Positions 18,472 to 28,349 are shown, numbered from the stretch's first letter. The stretch: DNA of 59,643 nucleotides from Rhodococcus maanshanensis NBRC 100610 (GCF_001894865.1 NZ_BCXA01000044.1:1-59643), one strand, 5' to 3'. Notes: generated by a model from the letters alone, not told the origin. A program made the numbers and translations.

Positions 18472-19005
18472 TCAGAATCGGCGGACCTGGTTGATCGGGG
18501 GCAGTTCGGACAACGGGGTGAGCCCGATCGGCACGCCTGCCCCGTAGGCGTTGAAGACCTGCCCGAAGCCCGCGTAGATGCCGACGTGGTCGTTCGCGGC
18601 GCGGAAGGTGATGATGTCGCCGGGGGCCATCGCCCATGCGGGGACGGGGTTGCCTGCCCACGCCTGCTGCTGGCTGACCCGTGGCAGCTGCACCCCGGCC
18701 TGCCGGAACGCCCACTGGGTCAGGCCCGAGCAGTCCCAGGCGTTGGGGCCGGTGCCGCCCCAGAGGTAGGGCTTGCCGGTTTGGGTGGTGGCCGCGGCCA
18801 GTGCGATGAGGCCGGCGGGGCTCGAGATGGGCAGGGCGAACTCGGAGCTGCCCGCGCTCCCCGAGCTGCCTGCACTCCCCGAGCTGCCCGGCTGGGCAAG
18901 GGCAGGGGCGACGGGCAAGGTCGCGAGGCAGGCCGCCAGCGCGGTGCCGGCGAGTGCGCGGCGTAGGTATTTCCCGGATCTGCCGTTCGTTGTCGTTCGG
19001 GTCAC
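18472..19005 (-). CDS. Secreted NlpC/P60 peptidoglycan endopeptidase
   Basis: A 177-residue exported hydrolase. Residues 1-38 are a signal peptide (KYLRRALAGTALAACLATLPVAPALA). A short Ser-Gly-Ala spacer with a repeated SGSAGSS unit follows. The NlpC/P60 domain spans about 63-177, with catalytic Cys92 in WDCSGLTQWAF and His140 in NDHVGIY. Family members cut the D-Glu to diaminopimelate bond of stem peptides. The GTG at 19005 is supported by GAGGAGG eight bases upstream. A CRP-like palindrome lies 70 bp above the start. Confidence 0.9.
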   Translation of the reverse strand: MTRTTTNGRSGKYLRRALAGTALAACLATLPVAPALAQPGSSGSAGSSGSAGSSEFALPISSPAGLIALAAATTQTGKPYLWGGTGPNAWDCSGLTQWAFRQAGVQLPRVSQQQAWAGNPVPAWAMAPGDIITFRAANDHVGIYAGFGQVFNAYGAGVPIGLTPLSELPPINQVRRF

Positions 19006-19074
19006 GGAAATGTCCTCCTCGGTGGTGCACCTGGGAATGGATCTCTGAAACCTTGGATCACAGAACAGTCGCGG

Positions 19075-19090
19075 TGTGTTACAGATCACT
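19075..19090. promoter_or_regulatory. Candidate CRP (cAMP receptor protein) site
   Basis: TGTGTTACAGATCACT fits TGTGA-N6-TCACA in 8 of 10 defined positions with exact spacing. It lies between the divergent NlpC/P60 and DUF202 genes, 70 and 88 bp from their starts. Mycobacterial CRP is known to control rpfA, another wall hydrolase gene, which makes the NlpC/P60 gene the likelier target. Confidence 0.42.
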
Positions 19091-19177
19091 GCTCATTGTG
19101 GCCCACAACGCGACAGGGTGGGGCGCGAACCGGCGCGGATTCGCCGCCGGTGCCTCGGCCGATGCGAAGATCACCCC

Positions 19178-19519
19178 GTGGCGGAAATCGAGCGGCCCGA
19201 CGAGCGGTTCACCCTGGCGAGCGAACGGACCTTCCTGGCGTGGATGCGGACCTCGCTCGGGTTCCTGGCCGGTGGCATCGCGATGGTCCACCTGGTGCCC
19301 GACTTCAGCACCGGGTGGGTGCGGACCCTGCTCGGGCTCATCCTGATCCTGCTGGCGGTGGCCGCCTCGCTGGTCGGGATGCGGCGCTGGCTGCAGGTCC
19401 GGCACGCGCTCGAGCGCGGTGCGCCGATGCCCGAGGCCAGGGAGCTGTGGCTGTTCGCGGTCGCGGTGTCGCTGGTTGCGGGGTTCACCGCGGTGGTGAC
19501 GGTGATCGGGGCGCTCTGA
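19178..19519 (+). CDS. DUF202 family membrane protein
   Basis: A 113-residue three-helix membrane protein. ASERTFLAWMRTSLGFLAGGIAMVHL is the hallmark DUF202 start, and helices fall at about 26-40, 48-66 and 91-110. Function is unknown; yeast homologues are vacuolar chaperone-associated. The GTG at 19178 puts ERFTLASERTFLAW about ten residues in, as usual. Downstream, fgd begins after 101 bp. Confidence 0.8.
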   Translation: MAEIERPDERFTLASERTFLAWMRTSLGFLAGGIAMVHLVPDFSTGWVRTLLGLILILLAVAASLVGMRRWLQVRHALERGAPMPEARELWLFAVAVSLVAGFTAVVTVIGAL

Positions 19520-19620
19520 GCGGGCAACGCCGAGGCGAACCCGACCCCCCGTGGCGGGCCGAGAATGTCCCGTGCATAGTGAGTCTCGGTTGTGACGGGT
19601 AGCACTCGCTAGGAGGAACG

Positions 19621-20628
19621 GTGGCTCTCAAGCTCGGGTACAAGGCTTCTGCGGAGCAGTTCGGGCCGCGCGAGTTGGTGGAACTCGCCGTGCTTGCCGA
19701 GGCGCACGGCCTCGACAGCGCGACGGTGAGCGATCACTTCCAGCCGTGGCGGCACAACGGCGGACACGCGCCGTTCTCGCTCGCATGGATGACCGCCGTC
19801 GGCGAGCGCACCACCACCCTGCAGTTGGGCACCTCGGTGATGACCCCGACCTTCCGCTACAACCCGGCCGTCGTGGCGCAGGCATTCGCGACGATGGGCT
19901 GCCTGTACCCGGGACGCATCATGCTCGGCGTCGGCACCGGTGAGGCCCTCAACGAGATCGCCACCGGCTACCAGGGCGAGTGGCCGGAGTTCAAGGAGCG
20001 GTTCGCGCGGCTGCGCGAGTCGGTGCAGTTGATGCGTCAGCTGTGGACCGGCGAGCGGGTCGACTTCGAGGGCGAGTACTACCGCACCGCGGGCGCCTCG
20101 ATCTACGACGTCCCCGAGGGTGGCATCCCCGTCTACATCGCGGCAGGCGGTCCGGTGGTCGCCCGGTACGCGGGCCGTGCTGGTGACGGCTTCATCTGCA
20201 CCTCGGGCAAGGGCATGGACCTCTACACCGAGAAGCTGATGCCCGCCGTCGCCGAGGGTGCGGAGAAGGTCGGCCGCACGACCGCGGACATCGACCGGAT
20301 GATCGAGATCAAGATCTCCTACGACACGGATCCGGAGCTGGCACTGGAGAACACCCGGTTCTGGGCGCCGCTGTCGTTGACCGCCGAGCAGAAGCACTCC
20401 ATCGAGGACCCGATCGAGATGGAGGCGGCCGCGGACGCGCTGCCGATCGAGCAGGTCGCCAAGCGGTGGATCGTCGCCTCCGATCCGGACGAGGCGGTCG
20501 AGCAGGTCAAGCAGTACGTGGACGCAGGCCTGAACCACCTGGTCTTCCACGCCCCCGGCCACGACCAGCGCCGCTTCCTCGAGCTGTTCGAGCGCGACCT
20601 GGCGCCGCGGCTGCGTGCGCTCGGCTGA
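19621..20628 (+). CDS. fgd: F420-dependent glucose-6-phosphate dehydrogenase
   Basis: A 335-residue luciferase-like TIM barrel that oxidises glucose-6-phosphate with cofactor F420, supplying reduced F420. Motifs match M. tuberculosis FGD1 with a one-residue offset: SDHFQPWRH gives His39 and Trp43, and [10 protein letters not shown] gives Glu108. FYAAGGP-type phosphate-loop residues appear as [15 protein letters not shown]. The GTG start at 19621 follows AGGAGGAA. The gene is monocistronic here, closed by a 14-bp hairpin. Its presence implies an F420 biosynthesis pathway elsewhere. Confidence 0.96.
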   Translation: MALKLGYKASAEQFGPRELVELAVLAEAHGLDSATVSDHFQPWRHNGGHAPFSLAWMTAVGERTTTLQLGTSVMTPTFRYNPAVVAQAFATMGCLYPGRIMLGVGTGEALNEIATGYQGEWPEFKERFARLRESVQLMRQLWTGERVDFEGEYYRTAGASIYDVPEGGIPVYIAAGGPVVARYAGRAGDGFICTSGKGMDLYTEKLMPAVAEGAEKVGRTTADIDRMIEIKISYDTDPELALENTRFWAPLSLTAEQKHSIEDPIEMEAAADALPIEQVAKRWIVASDPDEAVEQVKQYVDAGLNHLVFHAPGHDQRRFLELFERDLAPRLRALG

Positions 20629-20644
20629 GTCGGTCTGACGCCTT

Positions 20645-20676
20645 GCCGCCTGCCACTGGATGCAGTGGCAGGCGGC
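20645..20676. terminator. Terminator hairpin after fgd
   Basis: GCCGCCTGCCACTG (20645-20658) pairs perfectly with CAGTGGCAGGCGGC (20663-20676) around GATG. It lies between the fgd stop and the convergent VOC gene stop. Confidence 0.72.
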
Positions 20677-20688
20677 CTGCGTTTGTGG

Positions 20689-21297
20689 TCAGGCCCGTTC
20701 CCAGGCGAAGCCGTCGGGGTCGGTGAAGGTTCCGGCGTCACTGCCGATGGCGATTCGGTGCGATCCGGTGCCATCCGGGGAGACGCCTGCATCCTTGGCC
20801 GCGGCACGGCGTCCGTAGAGCGCCAGTCGGACGGGCGATCCGGGGGTGGCGAACTCGACGTACTTGCTGCCGAAGCTCTTCGCCACGGACAGCCCGCGGT
20901 CGACGTAGGCCTGCTTGCTCGCCTTGACATTCTCGACGCCCAGCAACAGCACGACGTCGTCGACCTCACGGGTGACAGGGCCGGTGTCCTTTTTCTGCGA
21001 CGTCGCGATCTTCCAGATCGCGCCGTCGGGGGCCTGGACCACGCCGCCGTACCCCCAGAAGCTCTTCTTCGCCGGCTTCAGCTCCGTGAAGCCGGCGTCG
21101 AGTGCGGTGCCGACGAGGCTGTCGACGGTGCTCGGCTGGCCCACCACGAGTGACATGACGAATCCGCGAAAGCCGGTGGTCGGTGCTTCGGAGGCGCGGA
21201 CCCGCACCCTGTCGCCCAAGCCGAAGGCGGCGGTGTAGGAGGCCTCGGCGGCAGTGGGGTCGGAGACTTCGAGGGTGATGAGGTCGATGGAGGTCAT
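20689..21297 (-). CDS. Two-module VOC superfamily protein
   Basis: A 202-residue glyoxalase-like protein with two beta-alpha-beta-beta-beta modules, about 1-95 (SIDLITLEVSDPTAAEASYTAAFGL) and 110-200 (EVDDVVLLLGVENVKASKQAYVDRGL). The second ends in FTDPDGFAWERA. The pattern recalls glyoxalases or small-molecule binding proteins of the 27 kDa antigen type. Substrate unknown. It is convergent with fgd and divergent from the SUFU gene. Confidence 0.78.
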   Translation of the reverse strand: MTSIDLITLEVSDPTAAEASYTAAFGLGDRVRVRASEAPTTGFRGFVMSLVVGQPSTVDSLVGTALDAGFTELKPAKKSFWGYGGVVQAPDGAIWKIATSQKKDTGPVTREVDDVVLLLGVENVKASKQAYVDRGLSVAKSFGSKYVEFATPGSPVRLALYGRRAAAKDAGVSPDGTGSHRIAIGSDAGTFTDPDGFAWERA

Positions 21298-21509
21298 GGC
21301 TGTTCCTTCGGTGAGATGGTCGGCGGTCGGAGCCGATGCGGATGTCGTGGGGGTGAATCGGACGTGCCATCACCATCTCCCGCGGCGGGTGCCGTGCACA
21401 TCCGTGGCGACCACGGAACCGTCCACTGATCGGGGCACGGATCGGCTTGCGCTCGTCCGGTAGCGTCCGGGCCGACCGGCCTCCGGGCGGCGCACTAGGC
21501 TTGCCCGTC

Positions 21510-22112
21510 ATGGATGCCAGCGACGAGGTCATGGAAGCCGCACGCCGGATCGGGGCGGTGTTCGGCGGGCTGCCGCAGGTGCTGCGATTCCGGGCCGCGG
21601 TCGACGCGGACGCCGACGGCGAGACCCCGGACGAGGTGTCGATCGCCGTCGGGGACGGTTGCCCCGGGCCCGGTTACGCCTCGTACGCGACGCTGGACAT
21701 GTCCCGTTTCCCGACGAATGTCACCACCGACGACGGCAGGCCGATCCGCACCGAACTGGTCACGGTCGGTCGCGCCGACTACCGGGCGCTGGCCGACGTG
21801 CTCGCGCAGTGTGCCTTCGCGGTGGCGTCCGGGTCGTTCCACCTGACGCCGAACTGCATCATCCCGAATGCGATCCGCGAGGTGGACCCGGAGCGGACCA
21901 TGAAGCACCTGCTCTTGGTCGTGCCGTTCATCTGGCCGGACCTGGAGATCCTGGTCGACACCGAGGAGAGCGTCGACACCTGGCTGCAGGCGGTGCCGAT
22001 CAGCGACAGTGAGCTCGAGTTCTCGTCCGCCAACGGGACCGATCAGCTGTTCCGGCGGCTCGAGGCGGCAGGCGCGGACGTGTCGGACATCGATCGCGCG
22101 TCGGTGCTCTGA
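21510..22112 (+). CDS. Suppressor-of-fused (SUFU) domain protein
   Basis: A 200-residue cytoplasmic protein. The stretch PIRTELVTVGRADYRALADVL, then VASGSFHLTPNCIIPNAIR and HLLLVVPFIWPDLEIL, follows the bacterial SUFU pattern, in which a polar threonine-rich first half leads to a hydrophobic pair of strands. Bacterial SUFU proteins often act as immunity factors in polymorphic toxin loci, but no toxin gene is nearby. TAGGCT nine bases before the ATG suggests a leaderless transcript. Its last 70 bases overlap the convergent LysR gene. Confidence 0.65.
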   Translation: MDASDEVMEAARRIGAVFGGLPQVLRFRAAVDADADGETPDEVSIAVGDGCPGPGYASYATLDMSRFPTNVTTDDGRPIRTELVTVGRADYRALADVLAQCAFAVASGSFHLTPNCIIPNAIREVDPERTMKHLLLVVPFIWPDLEILVDTEESVDTWLQAVPISDSELEFSSANGTDQLFRRLEAAGADVSDIDRASVL

Positions 22113-22996
22113 CGTGTAGGCAGGGTCAGCCGGGCGTGCCCGATCAGCGCAGCCGCCGCCGAACTGGCCGGGCCGTCCGAGCGCCAGGCGAGCGCGATGC
22201 GGCCGTGCAGCCCCGGCCGGGTGATGGTGACGGCCCGCAGTGCGCTCGCGTGCGCGGCCGCGACCGTCGTCGGCAGGACGGCCACCCCGAGCCCGCGCGC
22301 CGCCAGCCGTGCCAGGACGTTCGGGTCGCTCGCCTCGAACGCGACGCGGGGCGTGAATCCCGCTCGGGCGCAGGCGGTGTCGAGGGCAGTGCGGAGGCCG
22401 GTGCCGCGGGGCAGGGCGATCAGTTCGCGGTCGCACAGCGCCTCGAGGGTGATGGTGTCGCGGGCGGCCAACGGGTCGTCCGGCGGTGCCGCGGCGACGA
22501 ACGGCTCGTCCACGAGGACGTGAACGGACACCCCCGGTGGCGGCGGTCCGGCCAGCCCGACGAGCGCGACGTCGAGCCGTCCCTCGCGCAGCGCGCCGAG
22601 TAGCCGCTCGGAGGTGTCCTCCGAGAGGGAGATGCCGACGCCGGGATGCTCGGCGTGGAAGCCGGCCAGCATGTCCGCGACGGTGACCGTCGGGCCCGCG
22701 GTGACCATCCCGACAGAAACGTGCCCGCGAATCAGTCCGGCCAGCTCGTCGACGGCGGCGCGCGCCCCCGCCACGGCGGCAAGGGCCGCCCTGGCGTACG
22801 GGAGCACCGCCTCGCCCGCGGGGGTCGGCCGGACGGTGCGGCCCGAGCGGTCAAGCAATTCCTGTCCCAGTTCGCGTTCGAGCCGGCGGATCTGCGCGCT
22901 GACGCCCGGCTGGGCGACGTGCACCCGCTCCGCCGCCCGGGTGAAATTTGCCTCCTCGACCACCGCGACGAAGTACTCCAGTTGGCGAAGTTCCAT
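22043..22996 (-). CDS. LysR-family transcriptional regulator
   Basis: A 317-residue LTTR. Residues 1-60 are the winged HTH (MELRQLEYFVAVVEEANFTRAAERVHVAQPG, then VSAQIRRLERELGQELLDR). The effector-binding domain runs from about 88 to 295 with GLGVAVLPTT near the end. The ATG at 22996 is standard; a TTG two codons upstream is possible. A SnoaL-like gene starts divergently 117 bp away and is the expected target. The last 70 bases overlap the 3' end of the SUFU gene, a tail-to-tail overlap long for two bacterial coding regions. Confidence 0.92.
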   Translation of the reverse strand: MELRQLEYFVAVVEEANFTRAAERVHVAQPGVSAQIRRLERELGQELLDRSGRTVRPTPAGEAVLPYARAALAAVAGARAAVDELAGLIRGHVSVGMVTAGPTVTVADMLAGFHAEHPGVGISLSEDTSERLLGALREGRLDVALVGLAGPPPPGVSVHVLVDEPFVAAAPPDDPLAARDTITLEALCDRELIALPRGTGLRTALDTACARAGFTPRVAFEASDPNVLARLAARGLGVAVLPTTVAAAHASALRAVTITRPGLHGRIALAWRSDGPASSAAAALIGHARLTLPTRQSTDARSMSDTSAPAASSRRNS

Positions 22997-23112
22997 AACC
23001 AAAGATTCTAGCTACGAGACAAACCAGTTCTTGGACTTATTGCCGTGGTCCTCGCAGGATGGAGTGGTCAGGCACACCAGCTCCGTGCGGAGCGAGCAAG
23101 AGGGAGAACGCG

Positions 23113-23472
23113 ATGACCGCAGTACGCGAAAAGGCAACCACTCCAGAGGATCTGGCCCGGATGTTTGTCGAACGAGCCAACTTGGGTGACGCGGCCGGGG
23201 TTGCCGAGCTGTACGAGCCCGACGCCGTGCTGGCCTTCCCGCCCGGTAGTGAGACCGTGGGCCGGGACGCGATCCGCACCGTCATCGAGCAGCTCCTGGC
23301 GAACCGGCCGCACTTCGAGGTCGAGGAGCCGATGCCGACGGTGCGCAGTGGTGACCTGGCGATGACCTCCACGCGGCCCGCGGACGACACCGGCGGTCGG
23401 GTGCAGGTGGTCCGGCGGCAGCCGGACGGGAGCTGGTTGCGGGTCCTGGACCGACCGGAGTCCCGCGGCTGA
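23113..23472 (+). CDS. SnoaL-like (NTF2-fold) protein
   Basis: A 119-residue protein of the nuclear transport factor 2 fold. PEDLARMFVERANLGDAAGVAELYEPDAVLAFPPG and VGRDAIRTVIEQLLA are the classic first helix and strand of the DUF4440/SnoaL group. DGSWLRVLDRP closes the fold. Many such proteins are binding or isomerase subunits with no clear activity. The ATG at 23113 follows AGGGAGA. Divergent to the LysR gene, so probably its regulated target. Confidence 0.8.
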   Translation: MTAVREKATTPEDLARMFVERANLGDAAGVAELYEPDAVLAFPPGSETVGRDAIRTVIEQLLANRPHFEVEEPMPTVRSGDLAMTSTRPADDTGGRVQVVRRQPDGSWLRVLDRPESRG

Positions 23473-23490
23473 GTCGCTCACCGGCGACGG

Positions 23491-24096
23491 TCAGGCGCGT
23501 GGATCGACCGGAATCACGACCGGTGGCCGCAGCTCGCGCCGCACCGAGTACTCGGCCTCCCCGTGCAGCAGCTTCTCGCCGCCGGGGACGGACAGATCCA
23601 CGGACACCGCTCCGGCCTCACAGTCGACGGAATCGATCGCCCCGAGCCGCACCGCGACCGCCGTCTCGCACATGCCGAACGCGATCCGCAGGTCGAATCC
23701 GACCCTGGCGACCTCGGTGCCGTCGATGAGCAGCGCCACCTCCGGCCGGTGCTCGGAGATGACGCGGTAGGGATCGACCAGCATCACCACCTCCTCGCGA
23801 CCGGGCGCGGCAGCGGTGACGCGCGCGGCCTCGGCGAGGGCCCGGTACTTCTTCAGGCCGGCCAACAGCAGGGGGCAGGGGTCCTGATCGAGAAATCGCA
23901 ACGCGGTGCTCAGGATGCGGCTGTCGATCAGCCGCAGCGCCGAGCGAGGCACCGCGCGCGTGGTGGTCACCCGGACCGGGGTCATCCCGGTCGGCGGCAG
24001 GTGTGGCTTCATGCGCGAGGTCAGGGCGACGTCGGACTGCTGCCCGAACACCGTGGCGCGCAGGGTCGATCTGGTCACGATCTCAGTTCTGGTCAC
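23491..24096 (-). CDS. Unrecognised soluble protein coupled to a proline-rich surface protein gene
   Basis: 201 residues, not recognised. No signal peptide or membrane helix. The first 50 residues are basic and Thr-rich; a central helix-rich part (LLLAGLKKYRALAEAARVTAA) leads into a beta-rich part with two LIDGTEVARVGFDLRIAFGMCETAVAV-like strands and a C-terminal RRELRPPVVIPVDP. The ATG at 24096 lies inside the upstream gene (14-bp overlap), so the pair is translationally coupled and likely works together. It could be a cytoplasmic partner of the membrane protein. Confidence 0.6.
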   Translation of the reverse strand: MTRTEIVTRSTLRATVFGQQSDVALTSRMKPHLPPTGMTPVRVTTTRAVPRSALRLIDSRILSTALRFLDQDPCPLLLAGLKKYRALAEAARVTAAAPGREEVVMLVDPYRVISEHRPEVALLIDGTEVARVGFDLRIAFGMCETAVAVRLGAIDSVDCEAGAVSVDLSVPGGEKLLHGEAEYSVRRELRPPVVIPVDPRA

Positions 24097-24880
24097 GGTC
24101 CTTCTCCTCGATGAACTGGTGGCCGGCGTCTTCCCTTGGCTCGAGGCGCACGGAATGACCGTGCATCTGGCCCGGCGGCGGTTCGACCGCGACGACGGGA
24201 GGCGCCGGCCTCGGCTGGGTGTGCACGTGCTCGGTCGGCCACCGCCTTGCCCGTCGGGCCCGCACCGTTGCCCCTGCGCCCGCGGCCGCGGCGACGGAGG
24301 TCAGCCCCGCCAGGGCGATCAGGGCGACCGGTGGGGAGCCAGCGGGGCCGGGTGTGCCGCCCTCGTCGGTGGTCGGGATCGGCCGACCGACGGAGCTCGA
24401 CGGACCCGGATCGGGTGTGTGCGTCGGGCGTGGATCCGGTTGCTTCGCGGTCGCGGTTGCTCCGGCCGACGCACCGGTCGGGCCCGGTGGGAGCGTTGAC
24501 GCACCGTGCTGCGAGCCGGACTCGTCGGTGTCGTCGGTGCGCGGCGAGGTCTCCGTGGCGCCAGGCGGGTCCGTCGTCTCGGTGTCCGTCCACGGGGGCG
24601 GGGTCGGGATCGTCGCAACAGGGGGCGTCCACGTGGGAATGGTGGGGTTCGGTGCAGTGGGCAACTGGGGAATGGTCGGGATCGGCGGCAGAGAGGGGAG
24701 CTTGAAGTCGCCTTGCCCGGGCAGGTCGGGGTCCGGCAATTCGGGGACGGCTCGCACGAGCGGCGCCGCCGACTGCTGTGGCGCCGCTTCGGCACCCGGT
24801 GCGGACAGGCCCAGCGCCAGCGTGACGACCACGCCGGCGAGCACGGACACCATCGACCGGGATGTAGTTCGCATCGACAC
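24083..24880 (-). CDS. Proline-rich membrane-anchored surface protein
   Basis: 265 residues. A signal peptide covers 1-32 (VSVLAGVVVTLALGLSAPGAEA). Residues about 33-185 are a Pro/Thr/Ser-rich ectodomain with IPTIPQLPTAPNPTIPTW and similar runs, likely extended and wall-spanning. A transmembrane helix follows at about 186-208 (VALIALAGLTSVAAAAGAGATV), then RARRARR as a stop-transfer and a 50-residue cytoplasmic tail containing several His. Topology is therefore out-to-in. The GTG at 24880 has AGGGGA close upstream; an ATG two codons later is an alternative. Function unknown. Confidence 0.65.
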   Translation of the reverse strand: MSMRTTSRSMVSVLAGVVVTLALGLSAPGAEAAPQQSAAPLVRAVPELPDPDLPGQGDFKLPSLPPIPTIPQLPTAPNPTIPTWTPPVATIPTPPPWTDTETTDPPGATETSPRTDDTDESGSQHGASTLPPGPTGASAGATATAKQPDPRPTHTPDPGPSSSVGRPIPTTDEGGTPGPAGSPPVALIALAGLTSVAAAAGAGATVRARRARRWPTEHVHTQPRPAPPVVAVEPPPGQMHGHSVRLEPREDAGHQFIEEKDRDQN

Positions 24881-25038
24881 TCATCCCCTGCGGCCAGATC
24901 ACACGATCCGGCCTGAGAACGACATTGCCACCGTGCGCACGGCCGGGCACGAGTAGCCGACTACCCGAATCCGGCGCGCCCGATGCGAGTGGCTGTGGCC
25001 GTCGGCGGACGGCGATCCGCACCACTAGGGTGGACGCC

Positions 25039-27135
25039 ATGGCATCCGCGGAGTCGGCAGTCTCGAGCATCTACATCGCCTCCCCAGAGGGCGACACCGG
25101 GAAATCGACCATCGCGCTCGGCGTGCTGCAGATGCTCAGCGGCTCGGCTGCTCGGGTGGGGGTGTTCCGGCCGATCGCGCGCTCCACCGACGAGCCGGAC
25201 TACATCCTGGAGCTGCTGCTCGACCACACGTCCGCGGATCTCGGCTATGAGCAGTGCCTCGGTGTCACCTACGAGCAGGTACACGCCGACCCGGAGCTGG
25301 CGCTCAGCGAGATCGTCTCGCGCTACCACGATGTCGCGGAACAGTGCGACGCCGTGGTGATCATCGGCAGCGATTACACGGACGTCGCCAGCCCGAGCGA
25401 GCTGAGCTACAACGCCCGGATCGCGGTGAACCTGGATGCGCCGGTGCTGCTCGCACTGCGCGGGTCGGGCCGGACCCCCGACGAGGTGTTGCAGCTGGCC
25501 CAGATCTGCGCGGCCGAGCTGCGCGCCCAGCACGCGCACCTGGTCGGCATCGTCGCGAACCGCTGCGACCCCGCCCGGCTCGCCGAGGTGACCACGGCGC
25601 TGGAGCCGATGGCGGTGCCCGCCTGGAGCCTGCCCGAGATCCCGTTGCTGGTCGCGCCGACCATGGGTGAGCTGCTGACGGCGGTCGACGGCGAGCTGTA
25701 CAGCGGGGATCCCGAGCTGCTGCAGCGGGAGGCGCTGCGCGTGATGGTCGGCGGGATGACCGCCGAGCACATCCTCGAGCGGCTCTCGGAGGGCGTGGTG
25801 GTGATTGCCCCGGGCGATCGATCCGACGTGCTGCTCGCGATGGTCAATGCCCATGAGGCGGAAGGTTTTCCGTCGCTCGCCGGGATCATCATGAACGGCG
25901 GCATCGCCCCGCACCCCGCCATCGCGAAGCTCGTCGCGGGCCTCAAGCCGCGGTTGCCGATCCTCACCACCGACCTCGGGACATTCGACACCGCCAGCGC
26001 CGCCGCGCAGGCAAGGGGACGTGTCGGGGTCGGCTCGCAGCGCAAGGTGGACACCGCGCTGAGCCTGATGGAGCAGCGCGTGAACGCGGCCGACCTGCTG
26101 GCCCGCCTGGAGGTCGCCAGGCCAGAGGTGGTGACCCCGCAGATGTTCGAGTACCAGTTGATCGAGCGGGCCAGGGCGGATCGCAAGCACATCGTGCTGC
26201 CGGAGGGGGACGACGACCGGATCCTGCGGGCCGCCGGACGGTTGTTGCAGCGCAAAGTCGCCGACCTGACCATCCTGGGCGAGGAGGGCCCGGTGCGCAG
26301 GCGCGCCGCGGAACTCGGCGTCGACCTGAGCGCGGCCACCGTGCTCGACCCGACGAACTGCGAGTACACCGACGAGTTCGCGCAGGAATACGCGCGACTG
26401 CGGGCGCACAAGGGGATGACCCTCGAACGTGCCCGCGAGGTGATGGCCGACATCTCCTATTTCGGAACGATGATGGTGCAGTTGGGGATCGCGGACGGCA
26501 TGGTCTCCGGTGCCGCGCACACCACCGCCCACACGATCCGGCCGTCGTTCGAGATCATCAAGACCGCGCCTGGCGTCTCGACCGTCTCGAGCATCTTCCT
26601 GATGTGCCTGGCCGATCGGGTGCTGGCCTACGGGGACTGCGCGGTCGTGCCGGACCCGACCTCGGAGCAGTTGGCGGACATCGCGATCTCCTCCTCCCAG
26701 ACCGCAGCCCAGTTCGGCATCGATCCGCTGATCGCGATGCTGTCGTACTCGACCGGCGACTCGGGCTCCGGCGCTGAGGTGGACAAGGTCCGCGAGGCGA
26801 CCGTCCTGGTCCGCGAACGGCGCCCGGACCTGTTGGTGGAGGGGCCGATCCAGTACGACGCGGCGATCGAGCCGACGGTGGCGAGCACGAAGCTGCCCGA
26901 CTCGAAAGTGGCGGGCAGGGCGACGGTGTTCGTGTTCCCCGACCTGAACACCGGGAACAACACGTACAAGGCGGTGCAGCGCAGCGCGGGGGCCGTCGCG
27001 GTCGGCCCGGTCCTGCAGGGCCTGAGGAAACCGGTCAATGACCTGTCCCGCGGTGCGCTGGTCCAGGACATCGTCAACACGGTCGCCATCACGGCGATCC
27101 AGGCGCAGGGCGTCGCCGAAGGGAGCCGGCAGTGA
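25039..27135 (+). CDS. pta: Phosphate acetyltransferase, long two-domain form
   Basis: A 698-residue enzyme converting acetyl-CoA and phosphate to acetyl phosphate. The N-terminal part has an AAA/BioD-like P-loop at residues 14-24 ([10 protein letters not shown]) and a DRTGG-type regulatory domain. The catalytic PTA domain begins at about 370 ([27 protein letters not shown]) and ends with [23 protein letters not shown]. The ATG at 25039 lies eight bases after TAGGGT, so the mRNA may be leaderless. ackA overlaps the stop by four bases. Same order as Rv0408-Rv0409. Confidence 0.96.
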   Translation: MASAESAVSSIYIASPEGDTGKSTIALGVLQMLSGSAARVGVFRPIARSTDEPDYILELLLDHTSADLGYEQCLGVTYEQVHADPELALSEIVSRYHDVAEQCDAVVIIGSDYTDVASPSELSYNARIAVNLDAPVLLALRGSGRTPDEVLQLAQICAAELRAQHAHLVGIVANRCDPARLAEVTTALEPMAVPAWSLPEIPLLVAPTMGELLTAVDGELYSGDPELLQREALRVMVGGMTAEHILERLSEGVVVIAPGDRSDVLLAMVNAHEAEGFPSLAGIIMNGGIAPHPAIAKLVAGLKPRLPILTTDLGTFDTASAAAQARGRVGVGSQRKVDTALSLMEQRVNAADLLARLEVARPEVVTPQMFEYQLIERARADRKHIVLPEGDDDRILRAAGRLLQRKVADLTILGEEGPVRRRAAELGVDLSAATVLDPTNCEYTDEFAQEYARLRAHKGMTLERAREVMADISYFGTMMVQLGIADGMVSGAAHTTAHTIRPSFEIIKTAPGVSTVSSIFLMCLADRVLAYGDCAVVPDPTSEQLADIAISSSQTAAQFGIDPLIAMLSYSTGDSGSGAEVDKVREATVLVRERRPDLLVEGPIQYDAAIEPTVASTKLPDSKVAGRATVFVFPDLNTGNNTYKAVQRSAGAVAVGPVLQGLRKPVNDLSRGALVQDIVNTVAITAIQAQGVAEGSRQ

Positions 27136-28349
27136 ACGGTCCGGTGCTGGTCATCAATTCGGGTTCGTCCTCGATCAAGTACCAGCTGATCGACGCGGAC
27201 GGCGGCGAGGCCATCGCCTCGGGGCTCGTCGAGCGGATCGGTGAGCCGGACGGCGTCATCGGGCACCGGTATCGCGGCGCCGACAGCGAGCATCGTGGTC
27301 CGATCGCCGACCATGCCGAGGGCCTGCGGCTGGCCTTCGCGATGTTCGCGGAGGCGGGCATGGACCTGGCGTCGGCCGGCATCGCCGCGGTCGGTCACCG
27401 CGTGGTGCACGGCGGCGAGGTGTTCTACCGGCCGACGCGTATCACCGCCGACGTCGTTGCCGAGATCTCGCGGTTGTCCGCCCTTGCCCCGCTGCACAAT
27501 CCGGCGAACGTGGTGGGCATCGAGAGTGCGATGCGGGTATTCCCCGACGTCCCGCACGTCGCGGTCTTCGACACCGCTTTCTTCCACACGCTGCCGGCGG
27601 AGGCCAGGACCTACGCCATCGACGCAGCGGTCGCGGCGGCACACGGGGTGCGCCGCTACGGATTCCACGGCACCTCGCACGAGTACGTCTCCGGCCGGGT
27701 GGCCGAGGTGCTCGGCAGGGACAACGCCGAGCTCAACCAGATCGTGCTGCACCTGGGCAACGGGGCCTCGGCCTCGGCGATCGCAGGCGGTAGGGCGATG
27801 GACACCTCGATGGGTCTGACCCCGCTCGAGGGTCTGGTGATGGGCACCCGCAGCGGCGACATCGACCCGGGGATCGTGATGCACCTGCGGCGCAGCGCGG
27901 ACCTGGACGTCGACGCCATCGACGACCTGCTCAACCGCGGGTCCGGGCTCAAGGGCCTGTGCGGGGTCAACGACTTCCGCGAGCTGCGCCGTCTCATCGA
28001 TGGCGGGGACGGGGCGGCCCGGCTCGCCTACGACGTCTACATCCACCGGCTGCGCAAGTACATCGGGGCGTACCTGGTGACGCTGGGCAGGGTCGACACC
28101 ATCGCCTTCACGGCCGGGGTGGGGGAGAACGCGGTCGAGGTGCGTGCCGACGCACTCGCCGGTCTGGAGGCGCTCGGAATCGAGATCGATCTCGACCGCA
28201 ATGCGGCGAAAGACCGTGCCGCCCGGGTGATCTCGACGGACTCTTCGCGGGTCACCGTGCTCGTGGTGCCGACCAACGAGGAGTTGGCCATCGCGAGGGC
28301 CGCGCGCCGGTTCGCCCCGGATGGCGAGGGCGACGGGCCGCAGCGATGA
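27132..28349 (+). CDS. ackA: Acetate kinase
   Basis: A 405-residue ASKHA-fold kinase making ATP and acetate from acetyl phosphate, or the reverse. [15 protein letters not shown] is the adenosine/phosphate-1 motif. [44 protein letters not shown] and [11 protein letters not shown] follow in canonical order. The GTG shares its last bases with the pta stop (GTGA), so Pta and AckA are coupled. Confidence 0.97.
   Translation: MNGPVLVINSGSSSIKYQLIDADGGEAIASGLVERIGEPDGVIGHRYRGADSEHRGPIADHAEGLRLAFAMFAEAGMDLASAGIAAVGHRVVHGGEVFYRPTRITADVVAEISRLSALAPLHNPANVVGIESAMRVFPDVPHVAVFDTAFFHTLPAEARTYAIDAAVAAAHGVRRYGFHGTSHEYVSGRVAEVLGRDNAELNQIVLHLGNGASASAIAGGRAMDTSMGLTPLEGLVMGTRSGDIDPGIVMHLRRSADLDVDAIDDLLNRGSGLKGLCGVNDFRELRRLIDGGDGAARLAYDVYIHRLRKYIGAYLVTLGRVDTIAFTAGVGENAVEVRADALAGLEALGIEIDLDRNAAKDRAARVISTDSSRVTVLVVPTNEELAIARAARRFAPDGEGDGPQR

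Noticed and set aside
24961-26532. Open frame antisense to pta
   Set aside because: Pta is certain, and this frame lacks recognisable motifs or a ribosome site.
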